DNA of 64,000 nt from Vesta saturnalis (lineage: Eukaryota; Arthropoda; Insecta; Coleoptera; Lampyridae). The notes beneath the pieces are model-generated. The model did not search any database and was not told where the DNA came from. It was given only the letters and a program-made list of their open reading frames with translations. The translations under genes and the position numbers were made by a program. Positions within the stretch are counted from its first letter, which is position 1, and the number at the start of each line of letters is the position of its first letter. Positions 23,527 through 34,041 of this stretch are shown piece by piece. The stretch lies in assembly GCA_036346205.1 (NCBI GenBank), contig JARFJB010000935.1, positions 242,501-306,500 on the forward strand, written 5' to 3'.

Positions 23527-24545
23527 ATGGAAGAAGCGCTGAAAAGTTTATTCACAGGGGTGAGGTACGAAGATATGATCGTGGAATGCGATCGTCGAAC
23601 TTATCATCCGTACACAACAAACGGATACCGTAACTCCGATGAGATTAATCTGGTTGTGCAAAAAGCCGATCTCATTACAGCTACTTACGATAGTGTTTTA
23701 TATTTAGAAGGTAGTTTAACCCCTAATGAAGCAAATAAAGCGTATAATCTCACGAATAGTGCAGCTCTCTTCCTCTTCGATGAGATTCGATTCATGTTAG
23801 GCGACCAGGTGAATGAAATCGTACGTTTACCTGGTATTAACAGCACTATTACAGGATATTGCTCATACACTGCAGATCAAAGCACTTCTCTATCGCATGT
23901 AGGATGAAGTCCGAAAAACAAGCCTATTCAACTGTTAAATAACACCAAGACCGCCTTCTGCGCTTCCATACAGCTCAAGCATGTGTTGGGATTTGTAGAG
24001 GGTTATGCGAAGCCTCTAGTCAACATACGTCAAGAGCTGGTGTTGGTTCGATTCAAGACCGATGTCGACTGCTACAGAGGTGAACCGGGTGTTAAGACCA
24101 ACTTGACGATTGTTACGTGGAAAGTTCCGTATGTAATTCCGAATAATGCTATAAAGTTGTCTATCGATCAGAATTTTAATAAAAATTCGCCGATACAAGT
24201 TGCGTTTCACGCTCAAGATTTGTACATATATCCGACCTTACCCACATCAACGTTAATGGTTTGGGCGGTGAAGAGCAGTACTGGCTTTCAACGTCCTCAA
24301 CGGTTTCTGGTTGCTTCCCATACTAAGAAGCGGAATAGTAGGGAAGAAAGTACAGCAAAACTCGACCACTTAAATATCTCGAATACAGAAGCAAATATTA
24401 ATAATAGAAGATATCCGTACGAGCAGCAAAAGCTCGTTTTCGCTGATAACAAATACGTCGATGCTTACTAAGAATACTTAAACATTCGAAATCAATATTA
24501 TAATTCGCCACAAGGTTCTATACTCAGTTACGAACAATTTAATTA
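23527..24545 (+). pseudogene. Polinton major capsid protein (double jelly roll), two in-frame stops
   Basis: The frame from ATG 23527 runs to TGA at 23905-23907, then continues in the same frame through LLNNTKTAFCASIQLKHVLG and GYAKPLVNIRQELVLVRFKT to TAA at 24469-24471, and still in frame to TAA near 24545. LTNSAALFLFDEIRFML, RLPGINSTITGYCS and NNRRYPYEQQKLVF are blocks of the Polinton major capsid protein. The usual protein is longer, and a piece after GYCSYTADQSTSL and the carboxy-terminal end appear to be missing. Capsid shell component; inactive here. Confidence 0.85.
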
Positions 24546-24858
24546 ATAGAGTTGTATATTGAATCACATTAATAATGTACTGTTTCACATAATATGCGTT
24601 TTATTTTTTTCACACCTGTTTTTATAGGAAAATCTACATACCGGAATCTAGGCGTCTGGAATCGTAAGGTAGGCGTCTGTAAACCAACCAATGGTTTTTT
24701 TAGAATGGTTTTATTAGAACCTATTTCAAATTTCGAGTTTTCCCGCCATAACAATTGCAGGATCCTAGATCTACTTAATATACCGCTACATGGAGCCGTG
24801 CTCAACTTCTAATTCGCTTTTAAAATGTACCACTAAGTGGAGTCTCTATCAATCTCTA
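24546..24858. other. No gene recognised
   Basis: Overlapping frames on both strands (24569-24812) have no conserved features; probably neither is coding. The word GGCGTCTG occurs twice near 24650-24680. Confidence 0.45.
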
Positions 24859-25191
24859 TTAAAATGCTGACTTACAGAATATACTTTTATTGTTACACAT
24901 ATTTTGCAAGTATGGTCTATTAATGTCTACAGCTACATCTTTTATAAATTTTTGCGGGAAGATGTTCAAAATTTCAGTTAAAAATGAATAATCCTTTACA
25001 TTATTACTATGACATATTAATTCTAAAAACAATCTAAGATTTTGACAGAAAAATTTGCCTCTAGATAATATACTTTCTTCATCGTTCAGACCTTCATTAT
25101 ATAGATTCCTTGCTACTTAATTTATAAAATCTTCATAAATCGAATAATTACGATAATCGTTCATATAATTCAGCTTCTGATTATACCGCAT
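24859..25191 (-). pseudogene. Unrecognised reading frame, 110 codons with one in-frame stop
   Basis: From ATG at 25191 the frame reads MRYNQKLNYMNDYRNYSIYE, meets TAA at codon 25, then stays open for 85 codons (including LRLFLELICHSNN, SFLTEILNIFPQKFIKDVAV and NRPYLQNMCNN) to TAA at 24859. Such a long second half is unlikely by chance in AT-rich DNA. It has several L/F-rich helical stretches and four cysteines. No family recognised. It follows a 36-codon frame with only 2 nt between the stop of one and the ATG of the next, as in a polycistronic viral or transposon transcript. Confidence 0.45.
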
Positions 25192-25193
25192 TA

Positions 25194-25304
25194 CTAATTA
25201 CCTTTAGACGACGCTTGAGGTGTATTAGTCCATGAATAATCAGTTTTATCATCAATATCCCATATATTTCCTGTATCAGGCATATCTGTTTGTTCACCAA
25301 CCAT
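25194..25304 (-). CDS. Unrecognised 36-residue acidic reading frame upstream of the 110-codon frame
   Basis: ATG at 25304, stop TAG at 25196-25194. The product is acidic and contains DTGNIWDIDDKTDYSWTN. A TATA-like TATAAATAG on the minus strand (about 25352-25362) lies about 50 nt upstream. Too short to be sure; supported by the promoter-like sequence and the tight spacing to the next frame. Confidence 0.35.
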   Translation of the reverse strand: MVGEQTDMPDTGNIWDIDDKTDYSWTNTPQASSKGN

Positions 25305-25350
25305 ATCGTCTGATAGATTTCAATTAACTACTTATTAATCTGCGTTACCA

Positions 25351-25567
25351 CCCTATTTATAGAGAGTGTGACGTCACAATAATGAGAATGAAGCTTAGCT
25401 GCATTCCCCAAGCTACCTTACACTCGTTTATTACCTATGTTAGCGATAGGAAATGCACTCCATACGTGTATTACCTGTGTTAGCGATAATAAGTGCATGA
25501 GGAAATTTAATCATTTACTTATTATTGTTGTTTTCTGATTGATCGTATAATCTCTGAGTTTGACTCG
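25351..25567. promoter_or_regulatory. Bidirectional control region with direct repeats and a CRE palindrome
   Basis: Lies between the divergent frames starting at 25304 (minus) and 25568 (plus). It holds a minus-strand TATAAATAG, the palindrome TGTGACGTCACA (about 25367-25378), and two direct repeats of about 30 bp (25429-25459 and 25469-25499), both with TTACCT.TGTTAGCGATA followed by AA.TGCA. Confidence 0.5.
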
Positions 25568-25789
25568 ATGAATGAAAATATACGACGTGTACTAAAATAT
25601 GAACTGCTACAATTAAGTGCTGAAAATTTGCTTGCAATATGGAATAAGTTTCCTCATTATTATCAGGAGGATAGACGATTACGCGCTAAACTAAGATGTA
25701 TGAAGCATTGGAATAAATCAGTCGATGTTTATCATATAGATGGACCACCTCCTCTAATGCTTGTTTGTTTTCAATGTAATAATAAATAA
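25568..25789 (+). CDS. Unrecognised 73-residue basic protein with CxxC
   Basis: ATG 25568 to stop 25787-25789. The first half looks helical (RRVLKYELLQLSAENLLAIW), the middle is basic, and the end has PPLMLVCFQCNNK with a CxxC pair. TATAAT near 25548 lies just upstream. It faces away from the 36/110-codon pair across a shared control region. No family recognised; it may belong to the neighbouring Polinton or to another small element. Confidence 0.45.
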   Translation: MNENIRRVLKYELLQLSAENLLAIWNKFPHYYQEDRRLRAKLRCMKHWNKSVDVYHIDGPPPLMLVCFQCNNK

Positions 25790-26504
25790 ATTCGCTTAAC
25801 TGTGATGACGTAAATTATTTATCTTACCCTTCATTTAACTCCTATACGCTGTAGGAATAAACAACTTCACACATTACAAACATTCTTTTATTATTATAAT
25901 ATTTATAATTATAATATGCATTAGCTTTAAATTTTTATATATGATTTATTTACAAATGCAAATAGTTCTAATTCATAACATCAGTCTTTTTCTGATTTAT
26001 TACTTTTATTTTATTTATAAAATGTACGGTTTGCATTAGAATAAGAGAAATTAGTCGCGCGTAAATAGCTTTCCTTGTTCCTCGGAATGCGTTTTCAATC
26101 TTTCATCAACCATAACAAGAGCAGTTTCAGGATGTTATTAAATGATAAAATTTGTTTCTTTATTATATTAATTAAACCATATGATAATGATTTCTGGATT
26201 TAACTGATTGCTGTACTTACCTTTAATATATTTAATCAACATGTATTAAACATTTATCAGTAAATGCATTGCTTTTATTTTAGAATACATATAATGCTAT
26301 TTTAAATTATATTAAAGTTTTGTAATGTAAATTTAATGTTTATTTGAAATTGCAAATCCCTTTTCTGTCTTTTATTACTTCAAAACACTGTAACTAGTAT
26401 TTTACTTGTAAATGCAATTACATAAATGAAAATCTGCTCTTTATTCATTGTGACGTCAGCTTAAGTATTTATGCTTATATCACACTTTTTATGTTTCATA
26501 TCTA
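25790..26504. other. No gene recognised
   Basis: Very AT-rich, with one TGACGTCA near 26451. Nothing coding is seen. Confidence 0.5.
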
Positions 26505-26580
26505 AAACCGTGATGGATCAGTTGGTTGTATTCATATGCATAACTTGACTTACTCGACTTCGAATCCAAACAAGTTTTTC
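26505..26580 (+). mobile_element. tRNA-like SINE head (possible)
   Basis: TGGATCAGTTGG (box A-like, near 26513) and ACTTCGAATCC (box B-like, near 26558) occur at a spacing like that of tRNA genes. The rest does not fold as a tRNA, so a tRNA-derived SINE start is the likeliest reading. Its end is not defined. Confidence 0.35.
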
Positions 26581-26659
26581 AAACTATATACTACAACCAG
26601 AAGTTTCTCTTCAACAGCGACAAAGAAGATGTCTGCAATGCCCTGCAGATTGCGACATC

Positions 26660-26800
26660 TCAAATACGCGGCACCGGAAACCAACCCACCAGAAGCCGCA
26701 GAAGACAGCCTCGAAGAACGTGCCAGAAGCCGCTGAAGACATCCAAAGAAGCCATCAACGGAAGACTCCAGAGGCCGCTGAAGAATTCAAACATGGCCGC
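26660..26800 (+). repeat. Short degenerate repeats (GAAGCCGCTGAAGA type)
   Basis: CAGAAGCCGCAGAAGA, CAGAAGCCGCTGAAGA and CAGAGGCCGCTGAAGA occur within about 90 bp. They lie partly in a 66-codon frame (26536-26736) that I do not consider a reliable gene. Confidence 0.6.
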
Positions 26801-27005
26801 CACGTCTCTCATTAGCCAGTCCCTTTCTCAACTCAACAAGGGGCGGGGCTGATTCTCACATCCCATTAGCTTGACGTCATTGCACCTTCTGGTAGGAGGA
26901 GCCACGCCCCCTTCTCCCATTGGTCTTCCAACCGGAAACTTCCGGTGGGGGCTGGACTTAAGAAGTGCTCGCTCACGTCGCTGATTGGTGTGACGTCACA
27001 TCCTG
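26800..27005. promoter_or_regulatory. GC-rich segment dense in transcription-factor-like sites
   Basis: In about 200 bp there is GGGGCGGGGC and CCACGCCCCC (GC-box types), TGACGTCA twice (CRE type, once as TGTGACGTCACA), CCCATTGG and TGATTGG (CCAAT types), and the palindrome ACCGGAAACTTCCGGT (ETS type). The base composition is very different from the AT-rich surroundings. Site names are by consensus only; activity is inferred. Confidence 0.45.
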
Positions 27006-27740
27006 CGCCAGGATGTACATAGCCTTACTACTGATCTGGGCAAGGAGACCGTTGTGCCAGAGCCGGTAAAATGCTTGCTTCATTTCCAGAAACACAGTTA
27101 GGTTGCTTTGCTTATGATGGAATGCTCTAGTGCTGTCTTTAACCAGCTTCAACAAGGGATCTTGACAAGTTCCGTTGGGACGAAAGCCGAATTGACTGTT
27201 AATTTAATTTGAGGTGGTCTCTAAGTCGCCTGACCAGAATCCGCTCAAAGTATTTTCCGAGACAGCTGAAGAGGGCGATGGGTCTATATCAGGAGGGTGC
27301 GGTAAGGTCGGAGCGCGGTTTGGTTGTCATGACGGCGGAAGCCGATTTACAGTTTGTCTGAAAGTGGGAGTGTTAAGCATTTGTTGTAGGTGTCGGTGAG
27401 TAATCTGAGGGCTCCATCGTGCAGGTGTTGGGGCGTTTTACGTTTAAGTCTGTACTGACCTGGGGTAGAATTGCGTCCTTTTTGAAGTTGACTTTGACCT
27501 GGTCGGGTGTAATGGGGGCAAAAAAGGGACTTCCGTTTTCTGAATGGATTTCCGGAGGGTTACGGTTGCGGAATTCTTTAATGAGGCTGCAGGAGTTCCT
27601 TGAACTGGGTGTCGAATTGAGGATTTTCTTTGGGATCGGAAAATGGATTGAAGGAGAAGACCGTAGAAATAGGCCTTCACTTGATCGGTGGAGATTATGT
27701 TTTCCTGTGGATCTGCGTATTTTCTCCTTTGGTCCAATTT
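27006..27740 (-). pseudogene. Jockey-like reverse transcriptase fragment
   Basis: Frames on the minus strand give RPIALFSCLGKYFERIL near 27260, NSAFVPTELVK near 27180 and LTVFLEMKQAFYRLWHNGLL near 27080. In the last, the LDxxxAFDxxWH block has its first catalytic Asp replaced (LEMKQAF). The finger-palm order matches Jockey-group reverse transcriptases. Multiple frameshifts; truncated at about 27010. Confidence 0.7.
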
Positions 27741-28950
27741 ACAACTTACCGTAGGAGCAGTTTTCGGGAATAGTGGGTGTTTTTCAGTGGGCCGCTTCCG
27801 TAATTACGGAAGTTAATTCTCCATAAGCTCTGTCAAGGTTTTGGGTGGTTAAAAGATTGGGCGTGGGGAGGCTAATGGAGATTTGTTCGGAGAACACATT
27901 CCAATTTGCGTCCGAAAAACCTTTTATATAGCGAAGGTGGTGGGGAACTGAATAAAATGAAGTTTTGACCAGTGGTTGTAGGTGATCAGTTGTGATTGTA
28001 GTAACTATAAATCACTCCCAATCGAACGAATCGACTATGGGTTCAACAACGAAGATGCAATCTATTATAGAAATACCCATACGTGAGTGAAAAATGTGAG
28101 TTCTGTGTTGGCGACTCGCAAAGCGGCAAATGCAATAAGGCCGATGATAACCTGATTCCGTTGCCATTGCTTCTAGAGCTACCGAACTGAGTGTGGCGGA
28201 CATAGCAATCGCTAGGAATTACTGCGTTGGGAAGGCTGAAACCGTAAATTAGAAGGTCATCAGAAAAGGGATTGTGGCCGGACGGGTTTTAGCAAGAGAA
28301 GGTAATAATGGGATTGGGAAAATGTATCGTCACAGTAGCACATTCGAGATACTGTAGGTGCGAAGGGAGCTGAAAGAAGGTAGACACTATTTTTGACGAT
28401 AGTGGCGGTTCCATGGTGGCTATTCTGTAGGTAGGAGTGATAAGTGATAAAGTTAAATGTACATCTGTCTGTTAGTTTTGTTTCAGTAATAGAGAGAGTG
28501 TGTTCGTAAGGAGCATCTCCGAGGAACGCCCCTGGCGTTAATTGTATCTTCTCTTACATCTATAGTAGAAGGATCTAAGGAAAAGCATTCTCGGGTAACG
28601 CAATCTTCGTACGTGTCCTTCAGGGTTAATAGTTTGAAGCAAAAGCGGGAGGTAACGTCAAGGACATGATTGATCCTAATACGCTGGGCGAGATTTCAAG
28701 TGTGCGGTTTCTTCGGAAGACAGATTGAGTCGAGGATTGCTAACTTCGATGGGGAACTGGTAGGTTCCTGCACTGGAAGAAGTAGGTAGAGTGAGGTACC
28801 TTACAGTTATCACACTTTGGGTTAGGACAAGGGAATTCGCACCGGTAGTGTTGCTCGGATATGGCAACCCCCCGTTTTGGATAAGGTGAATTAAGGACGT
28901 GGGTTGGTTGGTAGCCTTAGAGGTGATGCAAAAAGCTTTGCGCATACCAA
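27006..28950 (-). mobile_element. Jockey-like LINE relic, endonuclease and start of reverse transcriptase
   Basis: On the minus strand it begins near 28950 with an ORF1/ORF2-junction-like stretch (ITSKATNQPTSLIHLIQNGG, KTYQFPIEV-like). An endonuclease relic follows around 28560-28000 (TETKLTDR near 28480), and the first reverse transcriptase blocks lie at 27740-27010. The reverse transcriptase ends abruptly near 27010, next to the GC-rich segment, so the 3' part is gone. Confidence 0.7.
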
Positions 28951-29686
28951 TCCAATCAAAGCTTTTGGTTTTGGAGCGGAAGAAAGGATGAAATACAAAG
29001 ACTTAACATTATTAAAAAAATGCCCCTTACTTGAATCAAAGAAAGACTCACGGAAAAGTACATGGACCGTTAAATTTTATAAAGTAAAGTTCTCAACACG
29101 TCTAAATCCAAATCACTTTTTGAGGACCATCGCAAAGCAAACTTTAAGGAAAACATGTTAATGTTTGTCAAGCTAATGAAAAATCAAGAAAAACAAATGA
29201 ATAGAATTATACCAAAAATTTCATTACTGGCCAGAATAAAATTATGAATTTTTTATTGGTATACATTTTATAATTTATAAAAAAATCGACTTGAATCCCC
29301 CGGTGCAAAATCATAAATTAAAGTGGCCACTTATATTATTAACGCTATACTGTAAATGAATTTTTTTGTTAATTTTCTTTAATTTTAGACATTTCGAATA
29401 AAAAGACATGTTTCGTTTAATTCATATAGAATTTGTATCTCTTTGACCTACTTTGATAACGCAACAGTAAATTATTTGTAACACTTTCTTGAGTAAATCT
29501 AGCCTTGGAAACAGTTTTTAAAGTAAGTAAGCCTTACCTTTTAAAATAGATATAACGTTTGATCAATTTTTCGCATTTTTCCAGTAATTCCCACTGTAAC
29601 ATGTAATCTATCATGAACTTGGCAATTTTTTTGATAAAATTGATTGTCAAATACCTTTTTTCTTTTATTTATAAAATTGAATAGTG
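28951..29686. other. No gene recognised; upstream flank of secreted-protein copy 2
   Basis: AT-rich. A frame at 28904-29161 overlaps the start of the LINE and has no family features. Confidence 0.5.
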
Positions 29687-29800
29687 TTTAACCCCCTTTT
29701 TTATCAAAAAGAAAACATTAGGCAATCGACATTCATTTAGTAATTTTTAGACTAATGTTGGAAGGAGATTCATTGTTTGCTTTAAAATGATATAAAATAC
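29687..29800 (+). promoter_or_regulatory. Core promoter of the second secreted-protein gene
   Basis: TATAAAA at 29791-29797 lies 37 nt before the ATG. The 25-nt block 29687-29711 is identical to 10654-10678 and lies 141 nt before the ATG, against 136 nt in copy 1. TTTGCTTTAAAATG next to the TATA box is also shared. Confidence 0.75.
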
Positions 29801-29827
29801 GAAGTCACGCTAACAACGTCAGTAAAA

Positions 29828-30325
29828 ATGAAGCACTTTGCAGTTTTTGTATTGTTTATCGGTCTTACCTCAGCAATAACCCCTGCAAGAAAGGTCAAAG
29901 GTAAAAAAAAATTGTAATCTGATTGAAGATAGCTAAACCTTGTTTTTTTAGAAGTTGATGTTCGTGGTTCAGTTTTTCAGCAACTTCAAATTTTACTTAA
30001 CTGCTTGGTAAATAGTGTAGCAGACTTGTCGTTAGACACACTCACTGTCATATCACAATCAGTAAATCGTTTAATCATAGCAGCAGCAGGTGTGATTGAT
30101 TGTACTCCTGTAGCAGTACCTGCAAATGCACCTGTAGATGTACAGTCTTTCATAGAATCAATACAATGCCTGAAGGACGTTTTAGCGACAAGTCAAGTAT
30201 CTGCACTTCTAGTTGGCCAAATTACAGAAATTAGAAATGCTATTTTAACAATTGCAACAACTGCAGCACAATGTGCCTTTACACTGTTGCTATCCTTACT
30301 AGGAGTAACGAATGTTGCTAGTTAG
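29828..30325 (+). CDS. Small secreted protein, two exons (family not recognised), copy 2
   Basis: Exon 1 is 29828-29900 (73 nt), the intron is 29901-29951 (51 bp, GTAAAA...TTTTTTAG) and exon 2 is 29952-30325, giving 148 residues. It begins with a signal peptide (MKHFAVFVLFIGLTSA). The mature protein shares with copy 1 the blocks LLNC, DLSL.TL, IDCTPVAVPAN, IQCLKDVL, QITEIRNAILTIA and QCAFTLLLSLLG, and keeps all four cysteines. It has two extra residues just after the intron. Divergence is spread along the protein while the frame and splice sites are kept, so both copies seem to be under selection. Function unknown; secretion is inferred from the leader. Confidence 0.9.
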
Positions 30326-31426
30326 ATTTTTTACATAAGTTGTGCTTAAGAATAAGTGAAACCTGTATTATTAATTCAAAGCATACATGTAGTCTGTCCA
30401 TATTTAAGCTTAAAAAAAACATATTTTCTATTTTTATTGTGATTAGCGGATTTTACTCGGTTTTGATGTGTGCATCTTGCTTTGTTTAGTCGGTTTGTTT
30501 AATTAACGATAGTGTGCAGTGTATTTGTGTGCGGCTACACCATAATTGTTTGCAGAGTCTCTTGTAATGATCGTCCTTGGATAAATTGAAGTATAACGAG
30601 GATATAGGAAGTGTTGTCTAAGTGTTCTTTTATTTCCTCCGGGTGCAAAATTGCGTTTGGGTTGTTTGAGTAAGTATAGTGGTCTGTCAGGCAATCTATA
30701 GGGTATCGTGAAGATCTCGCTGATAAGGAATATGACGCCGACAATCCTTCTTTGTGCAACGTTCGTTTGTTGTATTTCTACTTTTTCTGTAATGGGTAGC
30801 ATGTTTTGTCACGTGTGGATGAAATTACTGTAGAATTTTGTTTTAATATTGATATATCTGAATATCGTTTTTCAGAATTTCGATAAATTTAGTTTTACGT
30901 ATTTTAAATTCATTTTTTTTAATTCGTTTTGGGAATTAAAGTGGTTGATACCATAAAAAGTTTTAAGAAATGTAAAGTACGTCTTTTTCCCGTTGAAACC
31001 TATTTTCTTAACGTGTTTATGTCAGTTTATATTTGAATTAAATTGTTAGTAAGGAAAATTATGGATTCAGATTCGGATTCAGTTGTTAGAAAAGGCTTGT
31101 TGTTTAGAAGCCGAACGCAGCTATCGCAATTCTAGGTATCGTTTTAGTGTTTATCCCCATTTGTGCGGTTCAAGACAGGTTGCTTTCTTAGGAAGCGTCC
31201 AGCATGCAGTTTTTATAGAACATTTTAATGAGGTGGGCAGAAGATGCGATCTTGCGGGGAACAAGTGGTTTTGTTTTTCAATTATTTAGTCAATCGGGAT
31301 TTGGCCGTTATGATGAACACTGGAAGGTAGGAGATGTAAAGACAGGGCGCGTACACAATATACCTGTTAAATTATTATGAGTATTTAGCAAAGTACAGGT
31401 CGTTGGTTCAAATCCTACTCGAGGTA
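30326..31426. other. No gene recognised
   Basis: Frames of up to 99 codons (30503-30802, minus) lack recognisable features. At 31405-31425, just before the LTR, GGTTCAAATCC resembles a tRNA box B, perhaps the end of a SINE interrupted by the LTR element. Confidence 0.45.
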
Positions 31427-34041
31427 TGTTACACGTCCAAACCGCACTAGGCGTCGTGCATGCTTACTAATGTAAGCGGGTTGCCAAGCCAGCTAACAGG
31501 GAGATGGGCGTGGTCGAAATAATAAGTAAAATGAATGATTAATATGCTCAAACGCCTTACACCTACATTCAAACAGCTCAGTCCGGGAAAATATGTCTCT
31601 AGGCGCCACCACAATCGAAACTTTGCTAAAATAATTGTCTTAAGCTGGGTGTTAATTAACCCTACTTGATTGTGGAAAGTAGGATTGTGCTTACTCAGTA
31701 AACTCTTACACGAGGGTTCTAAAACAAACACTCGTCCAAAACAATTCAACTCAAACACAAATATATTTAGTACTACCCAGGTTCTTAAAAACTTTTTGAA
31801 TACACCTCGTATACCAAAACTTCCAAAATAAAATTTATTATTCAAATTCATTCACGTAATCAACAGTTATATTTTCTACTTATTAATGAATAAACTATTC
31901 TTCATTCAATGATCGGTAATTAATTTTTAAAATTCCTAACATTAACGATATCTTTTAAATTTAATTTACTTTTTATAACCCTTCTGAATCGTATTTGACA
32001 TTCGTAAATATTTAAGGTTTCAAAACTCCAACTTTTTATTATACTTAATGACACTTTAATTAACAGCTAATCCGTCACTAGTGCATTGCGCTAATGAAAC
32101 CAACATGAAAATTTTGCAATCAACCTGGCAAATATGACTTTTCAGGTTGTTCATTGATCTTAAAATCCGAAATATGCAAAGTCTACACTTTAACTTGTCA
32201 AAAACTACTAGGTCACCAATTAAGTAATCGTCACAACTATATCTCATACCTGGCTGAATAAACAACAAAATAAAAAGATAACGATAAATATATATTGTCC
32301 TGCATAAAATACTAAACAAATGACAAAGAAACAAACACAAATAAATTTACATATACCACTACAGCGTGGTAGAAAATCAAAACCACACGTCGCTGTCAAT
32401 TTCTGCAAAATTCTTAATACTAAAACAACCACTCAAAACCACATAACTCGAGAACGATTATCTTTTCGCTTCTAAACTAATTAATATTTAATCAACATTA
32501 CACAAATGAACTGAACAGAGAGATAATCGTGCTTTACTAAATTTTCAAAGTACCTAAATATATTCCTTACTTAAAATTGTCCATTAATCCTACGCTTTTC
32601 TTTCTTATTTCTTCCGTAAATCAATTATTTGTAGTCCATTTGTAATCCTTAAATTGCATGAAGCCACATAACCAGTGCTTCACAATTTCACAAACACTTA
32701 TTCCTTTCTGTACTCACAAATAGTCCAATAACACGTAACAGTCTGTATAAGTTTGGTTGCCTCTTAAAATTTCTAGCAACCTTTAGGAAAGCTTAGTCGT
32801 TCCTTACACAGATAAACTTTTAATGTCACATAAAATTAACTTAACATTGGCTTAATTTATTACGAAAATTTCGTTTACTTAAAGGTGGTCTCATAAATAA
32901 TTTTAACTCAATATCGGTACAAGAACACGCGCTACACTTAACAATCTGACGTAATAACTGTTATCTTTTATAAATCTGCTTATGCACTTTTTACTTTCTT
33001 GAAAATAAACAAACTAATTTTATCTTCAACCTCAATTTAATTAATCGTTTTATTTATGAATGTCTTATACGATTCATCCCCTTTCGGGTAACGCAGTTGT
33101 TTAAACAATGACTGCCTTCACTATTATTCACAAACATAACTCCAACTTAACCCATTCTAAGTTACACCAAACCTCGCGCGCGTCTCCCCCAACATTCACC
33201 ACGAGCAACAGCCAAAAACGAAAAAGCTCCCCTCAATTCCTGACTTTCCTATTTATAACCTCAGTCATCCATCTTTAAACATGTCTTCCTTCCGCGCTAT
33301 ATTCTCCAATAGTATTCACTCAAAATTTCATAGTGCCGATAGCTACTACCCTCTATACAAGCACGCGTGTAATTACAATACATCGCCATATTTGTTTTTA
33401 CTTACAAATTTTACAATTACTTCATGAAGAAATCATTTTTCGTCATTACATTCATTCAGTAGCCACTCTGGACCATTACGCAACTTTCAACATTTATCTC
33501 CAACCTGCGCTCGATCTGCTTCCGCAACATTTGCAAAAATAAGTACCGTCTAAGGTCTCAAATTCCATATACATACACGTATTCTCAAAACAATTGCACA
33601 ACATTACGAAAACCTTCTGAAATTAACACTTAAACATACCCAATCTTTCCCTACATATTTTCTAAAGCATTCTACACTTATACTTCACATCTTCTGGCAA
33701 AGATTACTCATTTATCCACAAACATTTCATTCCTTACAGCACCAAAACAGTAGCAATCCAGTGGCAAGCATTATCGGCCCATCGACAAATTTCTTTTCAC
33801 ATTTACATTCATCAGAATCTAATTATTCCAACACTAAAGTCTCTATAATATTCAAATACACGTATCTACATACTGAATCATATTTCTCCTACATTTCCAG
33901 TGGCGTATCATACACCCACATAGATTATGCATACACACAAAAAAATTTTTTTTTTCGTTCAAACTCTACACTCTTACTTAAAACACGTAATACACGCCAT
34001 TATAACATCCTACATACAGGGTGCGTCATCGCAACCTGACA
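31427..34041 (-). repeat. LTR (3' LTR in element orientation), 2615 bp
   Basis: Matches 36647-38960 almost base for base. It is longer because the other copy lacks segments around 32770-33070 and small pieces near 33600-33760. The frames inside (for example 32056-32432) are repeated in both LTRs and are not likely genes. Confidence 0.9.

Larger units (their letters stand above)
18945..24545. mobile_element. Decayed Polinton/Maverick (large DNA transposon with virus-like genes)
   Basis: Two convergent sets of hallmark genes meet head to head near 21.7 kb. Integrase, PY-type protein and packaging ATPase are on the minus strand. PLA2-like/minor capsid, protease, penton-like and major capsid genes are on the plus strand. 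The protein-primed DNA polymerase B expected in an intact element of 15-20 kb was not found, and terminal inverted repeats were not located. The block is therefore an internal portion or a deleted copy. Every gene carries stops or frameshifts. Confidence 0.9.

Noticed and set aside
24569..24812. Opposing frames of 72 and 78 codons
   Set aside because: Mirror frames over the same bases without motifs; neither could be supported.
28904..29161. An 85-codon lysine-rich frame on the plus strand
   Set aside because: Starts inside the antisense LINE and shows no family features.
30503..30802. A 99-codon minus-strand frame as a LINE or host gene
   Set aside because: I could not match it to any reverse transcriptase block or other family, and an alternative frame of similar length overlaps it.
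31405..31425. GGTTCAAATCC as the T-arm of a tRNA gene
   Set aside because: No box A or acceptor partner upstream; at best the end of a SINE.
32056..32432. Cysteine- and phenylalanine-rich frames repeated at 37277-37653
   Set aside because: They lie inside the LTRs and are duplicated only because the LTRs are; no coding signature.
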